A stretch of DNA of 64,000 bases from Kiritimatiellia bacterium (GTDB lineage Bacteria > Verrucomicrobiota > Kiritimatiellia > UBA8416 > YA12-FULL-48-11): contig JAQUPZ010000003.1 of NCBI GenBank assembly GCA_028716365.1, positions 1 through 64,000 on the forward strand. The letters run 5' to 3'. This document shows, in pieces, positions 35,830 to 45,081 of the stretch. The translations under genes were made by a program, and so were the position numbers. The notes beneath the pieces are model-generated. The model worked only from the letters and a program-made list of their open reading frames with translations. It was not told the DNA's origin and made no database searches. Each line of letters starts with the position of its first letter. Within the stretch, counting starts at the first letter, position 1.

Positions 35830-37245
35830 TCAATAGGCGTTTTCCCGGGCAAATATTGTCCTCAAAACAATTTTGAAATCAAAAGCCAGGGACCAGTTTT
35901 CCAAATAATACAAATCATGTTTGATTCGTTCTTCAATACTTGTGTTGCCCCGCAGACCGTTTACCTGTGCCCAGCCGGTCATTCCGGGTTTTGAAACGTG
36001 ACGCCACATGTAACGTCCCACGTCTTCCTTGAACTTCTCGACAAAGTGAGGACGCTCTGGTCGCGGGCCCACGAGACTCATCTCTCCTGTAAGCACATTC
36101 CATAATTGAGGAAGTTCGTCGAGGTTATAACGTCGAAGAAATGCGCCGACTTTTGTACAGCGCGGATCATTTTCGACAGTCCACACGGGTCCGGTTTCTT
36201 TCTCGGCATCCACGGGCATTGTACGGAGTTTGTAAATTTTAAAAACTCTTCCATCTTCACCGCAACGTTCCTGCTTAAAAAATACCGGCCCGGGAGAGCT
36301 TCTCTTGATAAAGAAAGAGGCAATGCAGATTACAGGAGCTGCAAAAATAAGGCATATGCTTGCACCAACAATATCTTCCGCTCGCTTGAGGGCGCGGTTC
36401 CAGAAGAGGTCGAGCGGCCATTTGCTGATGCCCAGGAGCGGGATGTCGTTCAGCGATTGCATGTCCATGTTGCTGGTCATGATGCGGAACAGATCGGGAA
36501 CCATGTTGAAGGTTATAAGATTACGATCGCACAGCATGATGAGGTCCACGACACGATCATGCCCGAGCCTGGAATCCGTAAGGATAATCTGGTCAACCTG
36601 GTTGTCCGCGATAAAACTCTCCAGCTCTTCCAGCCTTCCCTTAATCTGGTCTGCGGGAATGTCTTTGTCTGATTGTTCTGAATTCGTGCGAAGGAATCCT
36701 ATGACTCTTGATCTCAGCATGGTTTCTTTCTGTAACGTGCGTTGAATATGAGACGCGACAGAATCGGTTCCCACTATAAGCACCTGGTTGGTTTCGCTGC
36801 TGTGGCGGGAAACATTCCATTCAAGACGGAACATAATATAACGTTCCAGCACGACAAGAAAAGACACTGTGAAGAAAGAGATGGCAAGTGCTACACTTGA
36901 AAAATCGGCAATTGTATTTCTGACTGCAAATGCAAACACGGTCGAAACAAGAATCCCGATACCGACTGCACGTACCAGCTTCGGGATCTTGTTTGCGAAC
37001 GATCCCATCTGGGGGCGGATAAACAAACCCAGTGCCCGGAACGCAATCAGGCATACTACTGTTGCAACACAGGCACCTTTACTGTAAAGACTATAAACAT
37101 TGGTGGGTGTCCCGAAGGTTACGGTGACCCATCCGCTGTCGAAACGGATCCATGTGGCCAGTATGAAACCGCCGAAAACAGCACAAGCATCGGCTATTAC
37201 GGCCCATGTGCTGGTCATGACATCAAAAGTATCCTTCTTCCTCAT
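35830..37245 (-). CDS. Polyprenyl-phosphate sugar-1-phosphate transferase (WbaP/WcaJ type)
   Basis: Initiating enzyme for exopolysaccharide or O-antigen: transfers a sugar-1-phosphate to undecaprenyl phosphate. A 471-residue protein with an N-terminal block of about four helices, a central CoA/NAD-binding-like domain (LIVGTDSVASHIQRTL) and a C-terminal bacterial sugar transferase domain: FKIYKLRTMP, LRRYNLDELPQLWNVL, GEMSLVGPRPERP, PGMTGWAQVNG. Length fits the PHPT group. It stands alone here, without other capsule genes, and precedes the divergent PAP2 gene on the same strand. Confidence 0.9.
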   Translation of the reverse strand: MRKKDTFDVMTSTWAVIADACAVFGGFILATWIRFDSGWVTVTFGTPTNVYSLYSKGACVATVVCLIAFRALGLFIRPQMGSFANKIPKLVRAVGIGILVSTVFAFAVRNTIADFSSVALAISFFTVSFLVVLERYIMFRLEWNVSRHSSETNQVLIVGTDSVASHIQRTLQKETMLRSRVIGFLRTNSEQSDKDIPADQIKGRLEELESFIADNQVDQIILTDSRLGHDRVVDLIMLCDRNLITFNMVPDLFRIMTSNMDMQSLNDIPLLGISKWPLDLFWNRALKRAEDIVGASICLIFAAPVICIASFFIKRSSPGPVFFKQERCGEDGRVFKIYKLRTMPVDAEKETGPVWTVENDPRCTKVGAFLRRYNLDELPQLWNVLTGEMSLVGPRPERPHFVEKFKEDVGRYMWRHVSKPGMTGWAQVNGLRGNTSIEERIKHDLYYLENWSLAFDFKIVLRTIFARENAY

Positions 37246-37491
37246 GTGCTATAGAATATACATCAATGAGTTACAGATCAAAGTTCAAAGTTTGCTGGAA
37301 GTGGATATACATTCGTGTTCTTCTGTCTTGTGACTTGGTAAAAATGGATTGGCGTATCAGGAAACCAGAAAAATCTTGAAAAAACGCTTGTTTTTGGGAA
37401 AAAAGAGACTGACAATACAACATAATCTTAAACCTTATAAACGAGAGGCTCTTCAAAATATTGTCTCAGTGATCAAAAAAGGGAGGAACAA

Positions 37492-37764
37492 ATGACCAAA
37501 ACACAAACGATTGCTGCTCTGGCGGAAAAGACTGATCTGGCAAAAGCACAAGTGGGGCGTGTATTAGAGGAGTTGGCAAAGTTGGCTTATAAGGAAGCCA
37601 AAAATAAATTTGTAGTACCGGGCATTGGCAAATTGGTCCTTGTGGATCGCAAAGCCCGTATCGGCCGTAATCCTGCCACTGGAGAATCAATACAGATTCC
37701 GGCAAAGACTGTTGTAAAATTCCGCGTGGCGAAGGTTTGTAAACAAGCTGTACTGTCGAAATGA
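37492..37764 (+). CDS. HU-family DNA-binding protein
   Basis: A 90-residue nucleoid protein. The helical N-terminal dimerisation part is followed by GIGKLVL and the beta-arm motif RIGRNPATGESIQIPAKTVV, which intercalates into DNA. The end VKFRVAKVCKQAV is standard. GGGAGG is ideally spaced before the ATG, and the 247 bp upstream are A+T-rich with no gene, probably holding its promoter. A rho-independent terminator follows directly (37774-37831), so it is expressed alone. Confidence 0.92.
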   Translation: MTKTQTIAALAEKTDLAKAQVGRVLEELAKLAYKEAKNKFVVPGIGKLVLVDRKARIGRNPATGESIQIPAKTVVKFRVAKVCKQAVLSK

Positions 37765-37773
37765 TCTTTTTCA

Positions 37774-37831
37774 GGGGCGAGGTGCAAGTCTTTTGAAGTT
37801 TTGAATAAACTTCTTGCCTCGCCCTTTTTTT
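37774..37831 (+). terminator. Rho-independent terminator after the HU gene
   Basis: Stem GGGCGAGG pairing with CCTCGCCC, extended by CAAG/CTTG with a 2-nt bulge, loop of about 22 nt, followed by seven T residues. It overlaps the first codons of an upstream-extended prc frame, which rules out that longer start. Confidence 0.85.
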
Positions 37832-37851
37832 GTCTCGCAGAAAGGGTTGTC

Positions 37852-40032
37852 ATGCGCAGGGTATTGCGCCTTCTTGTTGGCATATTTATATTGTTTGTTT
37901 CGCTGAATGTGATGTCAGCGGAACGGGCACCTCTCAAGCCGCAGCCAGAATATGCAAAAATTGTAAAGCGTCTTGCGCAGGAACTTCCGCGCGAACATAT
38001 TACACGAATGCAGATTGATGCCGCGGTTTCTGCCAGGATATGGACCAACTACCTGGCGTCATTGGATTATGACCGTGTTTACTTTCTTGCATCCGATATA
38101 GCACGTTTCAAAAGTTGGGAGATGAACCTCGGAAACAAGCTCAAGGAAGGGGATGTTAATTTTGCTTACGAAGTTTTTGGAATATTCAAAGAGCGTGTCG
38201 CGAACCGTTGTCAGTATGTTAATCAACTTGTGGACAAGGGGTTTGATTTTGAGAAAGACGAATTTTGTGAATTGACCCGAAAGAATGCTCCTTGGCCCAG
38301 AGACGAAACTGATTGGAATGAGATATGGCGTAAACGAATAAAGAATGATTATCTCCAGCGTATTATCGGTGCAGAGATGGCTGAAAAGGTCCCTAAACCA
38401 CCAAAACAGGAAAACACAAATACCGTTGACCAGGCCAGGGTTCTTCCTCCGCACGAAATGTTGAAGTCGCGATACAAACAACTTGCAACGGCTATTGAAG
38501 ACAGCGATTCGGAATGGGTTCTTCAGAGATATCTCACCGCGGTCGCGCATGCATATGATCCTCACTCAGATTACATGTCTCCAAGTGTGCTTGAAGATTT
38601 TAATATAGAGATGAAGTTGTCGCTTGTTGGAATTGGCGCATTACTTGGGGCCGAAGATGGGGCTGCAAAGATAATGAGGGTTATTCCTGGTGGTCCCGCG
38701 GCGAGGGACAAGCGGGATGTCCGGCTTGTCCCGGGTGATAAAATTATCGCCGTGGGGCAGGGGAATGATCAACCCCGTGATATTCTTCACCTTCCACTAA
38801 GGGAGATCGTTAAGCTTATCCGCGGGAAAAAAGGCACAAAAGTCACTCTTGTGGTTATTCCAGCTTCTGATCCTACAGGTACAACAACAAAAATAGTTGA
38901 CCTTGAACGTGATGAAGTAAAACTGGAGGAACAGGCGGCAAAACACAAGGTTGAGCAATCTGTCGGAGAGGATGGCGTTATTCACAAACTTGGAGTTGTC
39001 ACCCTTCCGGCTTTTTATGCAGACATCAAGGCAAAAGCTGATGACGGGGCGGAGGCCAAAAGTTCTGTTGTTGATGTGGAACGTGCTCTCGAAGACCTCA
39101 AAGCGAAGGGTATAGAGGGGATTATTCTCGACCTTCGTAATAATGGGGGCGGTTATCTGCCTGAAGCGATCGGTATGACAGGTCTTTTCATCAGCATGGG
39201 ACCTGTTGTCCAGGTTGCCGAAGGCGGATCGACCCGATCTACACCGGCTGTTCTGTCTGACAGGGATCCGTCCGTGGCATATGCCGGACCTCTTGTTGTA
39301 CTTGTAAATCGTTTCAGTGCTTCGGCTTCTGAAATTCTTGCCGGAGCATTGCAGGATTATGGTCGTGCTCTTATTGTTGGGGACTCCAAAACCCACGGCA
39401 AGGGAACAGTTCAAAGCATCCTTGATATGAGCCGTGACGGGAAGCTCGGTTCCATCAAGGTAACAGCAGCGATGTATTACCGGATCAACGGGGGATCAAC
39501 CCAGCTCAAAGGTGTTCATCCGGATATCGTTATTCCATCTCCTTTTGATAAGATGGAATTTGGCGAAGAATATTTGCCGAATCCGCTCCCATGGTCGGTA
39601 ACTAACGAAGTGCCTTATTTGTCGGTCGATACAAAGTTAAAATCACTTATACCGGTTCTTGTCGAGAAATCGGAAAAACGCAGGGCTGCAGATGCAAAAT
39701 ATTCCGCCTATCTCAAACTCCTTGGCAACATTGAATCCATCAATAAATTAAAGGAAGTTCCGCTGAGTCTCAGTAAACGCAAGGATCTTGCCAAAACCGA
39801 GAAGGAGTTGACCAGTCTACAGAAGGAATTGGTGCCTGACGATGATAATGATGACGGTGGTGCTGAAAAAAATGCTGCACCTCCGGATCTGGTGTTGCGT
39901 GAGGGATTGAAAATTCTTGTTGATCTTGTCGGGCTTCAAAAAGAATCACCTTCCATAGTTTCTCAGCCGGTAAATCCTCCCCAAAAAACAATCACTGAGA
40001 TGCTGGATGAATGGCTGAGGGGAATATTATGA
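37852..40032 (+). CDS. prc: Tail-specific (C-terminal processing) protease, S41 family
   Basis: A 726-residue exported protease of the Prc type that degrades or trims periplasmic proteins and helps control peptidoglycan hydrolases. Signal peptide at residues about 1-24 (cleavage after VMSAE region), N-terminal helical domain with LDYDRVYFLASD, PDZ domain (about 250-335, IPGGPAARD), then the S41 core DLRNNGGGYLPEA, FSASASEILAGAL with catalytic Ser491, and SKTHGKGTVQ with catalytic Lys517; a Prc-type helical C-terminal domain follows. The ATG at 37852 is used because the extended frame lies in the terminator. The stop overlaps the dapF start (ATGA). Confidence 0.92.
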   Translation: MRRVLRLLVGIFILFVSLNVMSAERAPLKPQPEYAKIVKRLAQELPREHITRMQIDAAVSARIWTNYLASLDYDRVYFLASDIARFKSWEMNLGNKLKEGDVNFAYEVFGIFKERVANRCQYVNQLVDKGFDFEKDEFCELTRKNAPWPRDETDWNEIWRKRIKNDYLQRIIGAEMAEKVPKPPKQENTNTVDQARVLPPHEMLKSRYKQLATAIEDSDSEWVLQRYLTAVAHAYDPHSDYMSPSVLEDFNIEMKLSLVGIGALLGAEDGAAKIMRVIPGGPAARDKRDVRLVPGDKIIAVGQGNDQPRDILHLPLREIVKLIRGKKGTKVTLVVIPASDPTGTTTKIVDLERDEVKLEEQAAKHKVEQSVGEDGVIHKLGVVTLPAFYADIKAKADDGAEAKSSVVDVERALEDLKAKGIEGIILDLRNNGGGYLPEAIGMTGLFISMGPVVQVAEGGSTRSTPAVLSDRDPSVAYAGPLVVLVNRFSASASEILAGALQDYGRALIVGDSKTHGKGTVQSILDMSRDGKLGSIKVTAAMYYRINGGSTQLKGVHPDIVIPSPFDKMEFGEEYLPNPLPWSVTNEVPYLSVDTKLKSLIPVLVEKSEKRRAADAKYSAYLKLLGNIESINKLKEVPLSLSKRKDLAKTEKELTSLQKELVPDDDNDDGGAEKNAAPPDLVLREGLKILVDLVGLQKESPSIVSQPVNPPQKTITEMLDEWLRGIL

Positions 40033-40835
40033 AGATACCTTTTTGGAAAATGCACGGGGCATCGAATGATTTTATTCTGGTTGATGATCGGAAGAAAAAC
40101 TTTCCGATTTTAGACAAAAACTGGATTGCCAGTATAGCCTGCCGCCGGACAGGTGTCGGCAGTGAAGGCATAATTCTTATCCAACCTTCCGGGAAAGCTG
40201 ATTTCCGGATGAGGTTCTTCAACCCTGACGGTCGTGAAGTTGAGATGTGTGGTAATGGTGCGCGTTGTGTCGCAAGACTGGCGCATGATTTAAAGGCCGC
40301 TACGGCAAAAATGACAATTGATACTGTTGCCGGAATTCTGCGTGCTGAGATAATGGGTAACAATGTGCGCCTTTGGATGACTTCTCCAAAGGATTGGCGA
40401 CTTAACAGGACGCTTAAAGCTGCTGGTAAAACATTGAAATATGGTTTTGTCAACACAGGTGTACCGCATGCGGTAATAGAGATGAAAGATCTGGCCCGCT
40501 GTAATGTTCAGCGACTTGGCGCGATTGTAAGGTATCATAGGGACTTTAAACCCGCGGGTACGAATGCCAATTTCATAAGCATTATCGGTCCGCGATCCAT
40601 CAGGATCAGGACCTATGAGCGTGGCGTGGAAGGCGAAACACTGGCCTGTGGTACAGGTATAACTGCAAGCGCGCTTGTGGCGGCCAAGATGGGTAAAGTA
40701 AAACCCCCGGTGAAGGTTGTTGCTGCCAGTGGTGATGTGCTGACTGTTGATTTTCATCTGACCGATGACGGTGTTGAAAAAGTTTCTCTGCTTGGCCCAG
40801 CTGTGCATGTATTTCAGGGAGTCCTGGAATATTGA
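40029..40835 (+). CDS. dapF: Diaminopimelate epimerase
   Basis: Converts LL- to meso-diaminopimelate for lysine and peptidoglycan synthesis, showing DAP-type wall chemistry. WKMHGASNDFILVD, the MCGNGARC loop with the first catalytic Cys, GVPHAV, TNANFI and LACGTGITASA with the second catalytic Cys are all present. Length of 268 is normal. Start at 40029 has AGGGG upstream and overlaps the prc stop by 4 bp. Confidence 0.94.
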   Translation: MKIPFWKMHGASNDFILVDDRKKNFPILDKNWIASIACRRTGVGSEGIILIQPSGKADFRMRFFNPDGREVEMCGNGARCVARLAHDLKAATAKMTIDTVAGILRAEIMGNNVRLWMTSPKDWRLNRTLKAAGKTLKYGFVNTGVPHAVIEMKDLARCNVQRLGAIVRYHRDFKPAGTNANFISIIGPRSIRIRTYERGVEGETLACGTGITASALVAAKMGKVKPPVKVVAASGDVLTVDFHLTDDGVEKVSLLGPAVHVFQGVLEY

Positions 40836-40872
40836 TGTCTTGATATTGTATTTTATTTCATTGGTACCTGTT

Positions 40873-41643
40873 ATGAAGATAGCCACCTTCAATGCTAATT
40901 CGATAAGATCCAGGCTTGAAATTATTCTGGGCTGGCTCAAGGAATGCAAACCAGATGTCCTGTGTATTCAGGAGACCAAGGTGGAGGATAAGGACTTTCC
41001 TTCCCTTGCGTTTGTTGAGGCTGGATATAATGTTATCTTCCGCGGGGAAAAATCCTACAACGGTGTGGCGTTGATTTCCCGTCAGAAACCGGCTGATGTA
41101 AGGTTTGGTTTTGATGATGGCGGGCAGGCTGATGAGACGCGATTGCTCTGTGCAAAGGTCGGAAATGTTAACGTAGTGAATACTTACGTACCCCAGGGGC
41201 GTGAAATTGACCATCCGATGTACCAGTATAAACTCAAATGGTTCAAAAGACTTAAGGCATATTTCAACTGTCATTTTACGCCAAAAGACAGGCTTGTGTG
41301 GGTTGGCGACTTGAATGTTGCGCCAGAAGCCATGGATATTCATAACGCCGCGGAACAGGAAGATCATGTTTGTTTCCATGTTGATGTACGTAAAGCATAT
41401 GCCGATACCCTGGCCTGGGGATTTGTGGATGTCTTCAGGAAGTATCATCCGGAACCGGATCAATACACGTTTTTCGATTATAGAACAATCAATGCCGTGG
41501 AGCGAAAAATGGGTTGGCGAGTTGACCATATTCTTGCTACATCAGTGCTGGCTGCCAAGTCCAGGGATTCGTATATAGATGTGAAACCGCGAATGCTGGA
41601 AAAACCATCGGACCATACATTTCTGGTGGCAGAATTTGAATAA
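40873..41643 (+). CDS. xth: Exodeoxyribonuclease III
   Basis: AP endonuclease and 3'-exonuclease of base excision repair. MKIATFNANSIRSRL, LCIQETKVED (metal Glu), GDLNVAPEAMDIH (catalytic Asp-Asn pair), RVDHILAT and the terminal PSDHTFLVAEF are the EEP-family motifs in order. Length 256 is typical. The frame is open into dapF, but the ATG at 40873 begins the conserved first strand. Confidence 0.93.
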   Translation: MKIATFNANSIRSRLEIILGWLKECKPDVLCIQETKVEDKDFPSLAFVEAGYNVIFRGEKSYNGVALISRQKPADVRFGFDDGGQADETRLLCAKVGNVNVVNTYVPQGREIDHPMYQYKLKWFKRLKAYFNCHFTPKDRLVWVGDLNVAPEAMDIHNAAEQEDHVCFHVDVRKAYADTLAWGFVDVFRKYHPEPDQYTFFDYRTINAVERKMGWRVDHILATSVLAAKSRDSYIDVKPRMLEKPSDHTFLVAEFE

Positions 41644-41693
41644 GCTGTTTGTTGAATTAATTATAAAGTGAGTATTAATCAGGAGAAGTAAAA

Positions 41694-43010
41694 ATGAGTA
41701 ATAAATGTTCCAGAAGAGAATTCCTTGGCAGGGTTGGATTGTCCGGTATTGCTGCTGGTTTTGGTGTAAGTAATCTGTTTGCCGATAATAATCCCAGTAA
41801 GATTGATTTGGACTCAGGTAAGGTTATTACGAATGACAAGAGCAAAAGCGCCGTTCTGCGATCGGGTAGAATTTTCCAGCCTGAAAGAGAACTGCCAATA
41901 AAGTGTGATACGGATGTACTGGTTGTCGGTGGAGGCCCTGCGGGTGTTGCCGCTGCGATTGCTGCGCGAAAACTTGGCGTGAATGTTGCCATTGTGGAGA
42001 GATATGGATGTTTCGGAGGGCTTTTCACAGGCGGGTTGGTTCTTCTCCTGATTGGCACTTTTTCGAAAATCGATGGCAAGCCGGTCCAGATAGCACGGGG
42101 TATCAATGGAGAGATGATAAACAGGCTGACCGCTCTTGGTGATTGCGGAGTAACAGAGTGGAAAGAAGGTCGTGATCCTAATGCGGATCCAGAGGCGGCC
42201 AAGTATATTCTCAGCGAGATGATCAGGGAGTCCGGCGCGAAGGTTTTCCTTCATTCCTGGGGTGTAGACGCGATAATGGATGGTGACAAGGTGAGGGGCG
42301 CAGTTTTTGAGAGCAAGTCGGGCCGGCAGGCGATACTGGCGAAAGTAGTTGTTGATGCAAGTGGAGACGGTGATACGTTTGCGGCTGCCGGGGCTGAGTA
42401 TACAAAGTATGCCAGGCATATCGGTCTTGTCCATCGCATTGGCAATGTGCCCGGTGATAAAAAATTTAACACTCCCATCAAGGGGGTAAAGTGGTTGAAC
42501 ATGGGCGGGGACGAGGGAGACGGGTTGGATGTCGAGGTGTTAACCCGTATGGAAATGGACTACCGGAAAAAGATATGGGACAGCGTCGAAAAGTTGAAGA
42601 AAACGCCCGGCAATGAAAACGTATTTCTGCTCGAGGTTGCTCCCCAGCTTGGTGTCAGGACGACGAGACTGCTGAAGGGCGTTACGCATATGGCATATGA
42701 TACTGTAATCAAGCCCGACGTTTTCAAGGATGTTATAGGAATTGCCAGTGCCGGAGGCAAGAATCTGGTTTATATTCCTTATGGGGCACTGTTACCGAAG
42801 AGTGTTGATAACGTCATTGCAGCCGGAAGGTGTATTTCCATGGACCTGAAGGTTGCGGAGAGATGCAGGCTGATTCCCGCGTGCTTTACGACCGGTATGG
42901 CGGCTGGAACCGCCGCGGCGATTGCCGTGAAAGACGGCTGTGTGCCCAGAAACGTAAACATCGAGAAACTGCAGAAGACGCTCAAGGAGAATGGGGCTTA
43001 TCTCGGTTAA
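41694..43010 (+). CDS. Tat-exported FAD-dependent oxidoreductase
   Basis: A 438-residue flavoprotein of the FAD_oxidored type common in PVC catabolic loci. The N-terminus CSRREFLGRVGLSGIAAG is a twin-arginine signal. The dinucleotide site is VLVVGGGPAGVAAAIAARKLG with ERYGCFGG; DASGDGDTFAAAGAEY and the C-terminal YGALLPKSVDNVIAAGRC are further FAD contacts. AGGAG precedes the ATG. Substrate unknown; neighbouring dehydrogenases suggest sugar or polyol oxidation. A terminator follows at 43028. Confidence 0.87.
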   Translation: MSNKCSRREFLGRVGLSGIAAGFGVSNLFADNNPSKIDLDSGKVITNDKSKSAVLRSGRIFQPERELPIKCDTDVLVVGGGPAGVAAAIAARKLGVNVAIVERYGCFGGLFTGGLVLLLIGTFSKIDGKPVQIARGINGEMINRLTALGDCGVTEWKEGRDPNADPEAAKYILSEMIRESGAKVFLHSWGVDAIMDGDKVRGAVFESKSGRQAILAKVVVDASGDGDTFAAAGAEYTKYARHIGLVHRIGNVPGDKKFNTPIKGVKWLNMGGDEGDGLDVEVLTRMEMDYRKKIWDSVEKLKKTPGNENVFLLEVAPQLGVRTTRLLKGVTHMAYDTVIKPDVFKDVIGIASAGGKNLVYIPYGALLPKSVDNVIAAGRCISMDLKVAERCRLIPACFTTGMAAGTAAAIAVKDGCVPRNVNIEKLQKTLKENGAYLG

Positions 43011-43027
43011 ACATTAGGAAAAAGTGA

Positions 43028-43068
43028 AAGCCGTAACAGGGGTTCATCACTCCGGTTACGGCTTTTTT
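43028..43068 (+). terminator. Rho-independent terminator, probably bidirectional
   Basis: Perfect 10-bp stem AAGCCGTAAC / GTTACGGCTT with a 17-nt loop and a run of six T. It lies between the convergent FAD oxidoreductase and Zn-dehydrogenase genes. Confidence 0.88.
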
Positions 43069-43070
43069 AT

Positions 43071-44117
43071 TTAAGGAACAATAACTACCTTCAACGCACC
43101 TGTTGACGGATCATGTTGTGTTTTTACCGCCTTATTAAAGTCCGTCAGACTGAACTTGTGGGTAACAAGTGGTTTGCCATTGATTTTGCCGGACACTATG
43201 AAATCCCGAGCTGTCAGGTATTCTTCCTGGGCTGAGCTGTTTGCCCCGTGAATGTTGAGCTCACGGTAGTGGATCAGGTTCAGGTCTGTTGCTTCAATTG
43301 GATCCGATTTCGGCATACCAGCGAAAATCGAAAGATGTCCCGAGCGGGCCAGAAGTTTGATTCCAACTGTAACCAGCGGCTTTACCGACGCTGCAACGAC
43401 GACACCATCGACCCCGCGTCCATTCGTGTGTTGTTTAACCCATTCCTCCGGCCTTGTTGTTTTGCTGTTGACGAGGTTGTCGAACGGCAGGCCGAGTTTC
43501 TTGAGAAGATCCAGCCGGTCCTGCGAAACATCCATGATCGTCACACACTTTGCGCCACGTGCCTTTGCGACGAGGCCGTTCATGACGCCGATTATTCCGC
43601 CGCCGAAAACGACAACATGCTCCATTTTTTCGAGTGGAAGATATTTCATTCCGTTAACACAACAGCTTAAGGGTTCGATCAGCGTACCTTCTTCAGCGGA
43701 AATGTTTTCAGGCACAGAGATGAGACATCCCTGGTCAACAGCCACCTTCGGCATGATCATATATTCAGCAAAACCGCCGTTAAACTGGTAGCCCATTGCC
43801 TTGAATCCGGCTTCGCAAAGATTGTGCCGGTTAATTTTACACATCGAACACTTGCCGCACCCAATGACGGTCTGGACAATGTAACGGCCGCCTTCCTTGA
43901 TTCCTTTTACGCCGGTCCCTAGTTTGGTTGCACGGCCTGTGATTTCATGGCCGACAATAGGTACGTCAACGTGTTTCTCGCCGGAAAGCACGCGCTGGTC
44001 TGTTCCGCAGATGGCGCATGCCTCTACTTTAAGGAGCACTTCACCGGCCGCTGGTTCCGGAGTAGGTACATTCTCGACCTCAACAACACCTGGTTTTTTG
44101 ATGACAGCAGCTTTCAT
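43071..44117 (-). CDS. Zinc-dependent medium-chain alcohol/polyol dehydrogenase
   Basis: A 348-residue MDR enzyme. Catalytic Zn site ACAICGTDQ and VGHEITG; structural Zn lobe CGKCSMCKINRHNLC; Rossmann motif VFGGGIIGVMNGLVAKARGA. Closest in style to sorbitol, threonine or galactitol-phosphate dehydrogenases. AAAGG precedes the ATG. It follows the SDR gene by 26 bp on the same strand, so two dehydrogenases are co-expressed, probably acting in sequence on the same carbohydrate. Confidence 0.88.
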   Translation of the reverse strand: MKAAVIKKPGVVEVENVPTPEPAAGEVLLKVEACAICGTDQRVLSGEKHVDVPIVGHEITGRATKLGTGVKGIKEGGRYIVQTVIGCGKCSMCKINRHNLCEAGFKAMGYQFNGGFAEYMIMPKVAVDQGCLISVPENISAEEGTLIEPLSCCVNGMKYLPLEKMEHVVVFGGGIIGVMNGLVAKARGAKCVTIMDVSQDRLDLLKKLGLPFDNLVNSKTTRPEEWVKQHTNGRGVDGVVVAASVKPLVTVGIKLLARSGHLSIFAGMPKSDPIEATDLNLIHYRELNIHGANSSAQEEYLTARDFIVSGKINGKPLVTHKFSLTDFNKAVKTQHDPSTGALKVVIVP

Positions 44118-44143
44118 TTAATAAACCTTTCTTTTAAAGACTA

Positions 44144-44962
44144 TCAACCTCTGGATTTTCCACCGGAAATATTTATTGTGGTCCCATGTATATACCCGGC
44201 CCGGTCAGATGCAAGGAAACACAGCGTATCGGCCACTTCGGACAATTTGCCGCTGCGACCCAACGGGATAGATGTCTTCGCATATCCTGCTCGCAACTGT
44301 TCAACCGTTATGCCGCGGGTGTATGCAACGGCACGTTCGTATTCTTCCGTTCTCAATGCTGTTGCTTCCATGATGCCGGGAGCTACCCCGATCACCCTGA
44401 TCTTGTATTTACCGAGTTCCTTTGCCCATGATCTTGTCATTGAATATGCAGCGCATTTTGTAGAGGCATAAACACTCTGGCCCTCTGATCCTTCCAGACC
44501 CGATTCTGATGACATGTTGAAGATTACTCCTCCTTTACCGCTCTTTATCATTTCACGGGCAGCTGCCTGCGCACAGAGGAAGTAGCCTTTCTGGTTGATG
44601 GCTATCATCTTGTCCAGGATTTGTTCGGAAAGTTCTTCCTTACCTGCCGGGTCAACGAGCAGGCGGGGGATCAAAATACCCGCGTTGTTTACAAGAATAT
44701 CCACGCGACCGAATTTTTCCAGTGTGCTGGTTATCATTTCCTCAACACTCTTTTTATTGGTGACATCAACCATCACAAAGAAGGCACCGGTTTTGAACTT
44801 TCTGGTTATTTCTGCAACAGTCTTGTGACCTGCCTCTGCATTAACGTCTGCAACAACGACCTTGACGCCAACTTCGGCAAAAGCATCACAGCAGGCCTTC
44901 CCGATACCTTGTGCGCCACCTGTTACAATTGCAACTTTTCCTTCAAGGCCAAGCCAGTTCAT
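44144..44962 (-). CDS. Short-chain dehydrogenase/reductase
   Basis: A classical SDR of 272 residues: TGGAQGIGKACC cofactor loop, LVNNAGILIPR, catalytic Ser in FNMSSESG, YASTKCA (YxxxK), and an Asp after the second strand (VVADVNAE) favouring NAD. ISGGKSRG ends the chain. AGGAAAGGA precedes the ATG. It is the middle gene of a minus-strand set (PHP-like, SDR, Zn-dehydrogenase). Confidence 0.9.
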   Translation of the reverse strand: MNWLGLEGKVAIVTGGAQGIGKACCDAFAEVGVKVVVADVNAEAGHKTVAEITRKFKTGAFFVMVDVTNKKSVEEMITSTLEKFGRVDILVNNAGILIPRLLVDPAGKEELSEQILDKMIAINQKGYFLCAQAAAREMIKSGKGGVIFNMSSESGLEGSEGQSVYASTKCAAYSMTRSWAKELGKYKIRVIGVAPGIMEATALRTEEYERAVAYTRGITVEQLRAGYAKTSIPLGRSGKLSEVADTLCFLASDRAGYIHGTTINISGGKSRG

Positions 44963-45008
44963 AAACTATCCTTTCCTGTGTTATTCCAATCTACATCATC
45001 TCTTAATA

Positions 45009-45071
45009 GTAGGGAGGGCCGCTGGACCCGCCGGTAATAAATTACGGCGCATCAGGGCTGTCGCGCCCTAC
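45009..45071. repeat. REP-like palindromic element
   Basis: A 63-bp G+C-rich element bounded by the inverted hexamers GTAGGG and CCCTAC, with an inner hairpin CGCCGGTAA / TTACGGCG (one bulged base). It fills the space between the SDR and PHP-like genes. Only one copy is in the window; the layout is typical of dispersed intergenic repeats. Confidence 0.5.
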
Positions 45072-45081
45072 CATAAACAAA

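Noticed and set aside
37801-37851. Upstream extension of the prc frame from TTG
   Set aside because: It lies inside the HU terminator hairpin; the ATG at 37852 starts a signal peptide.
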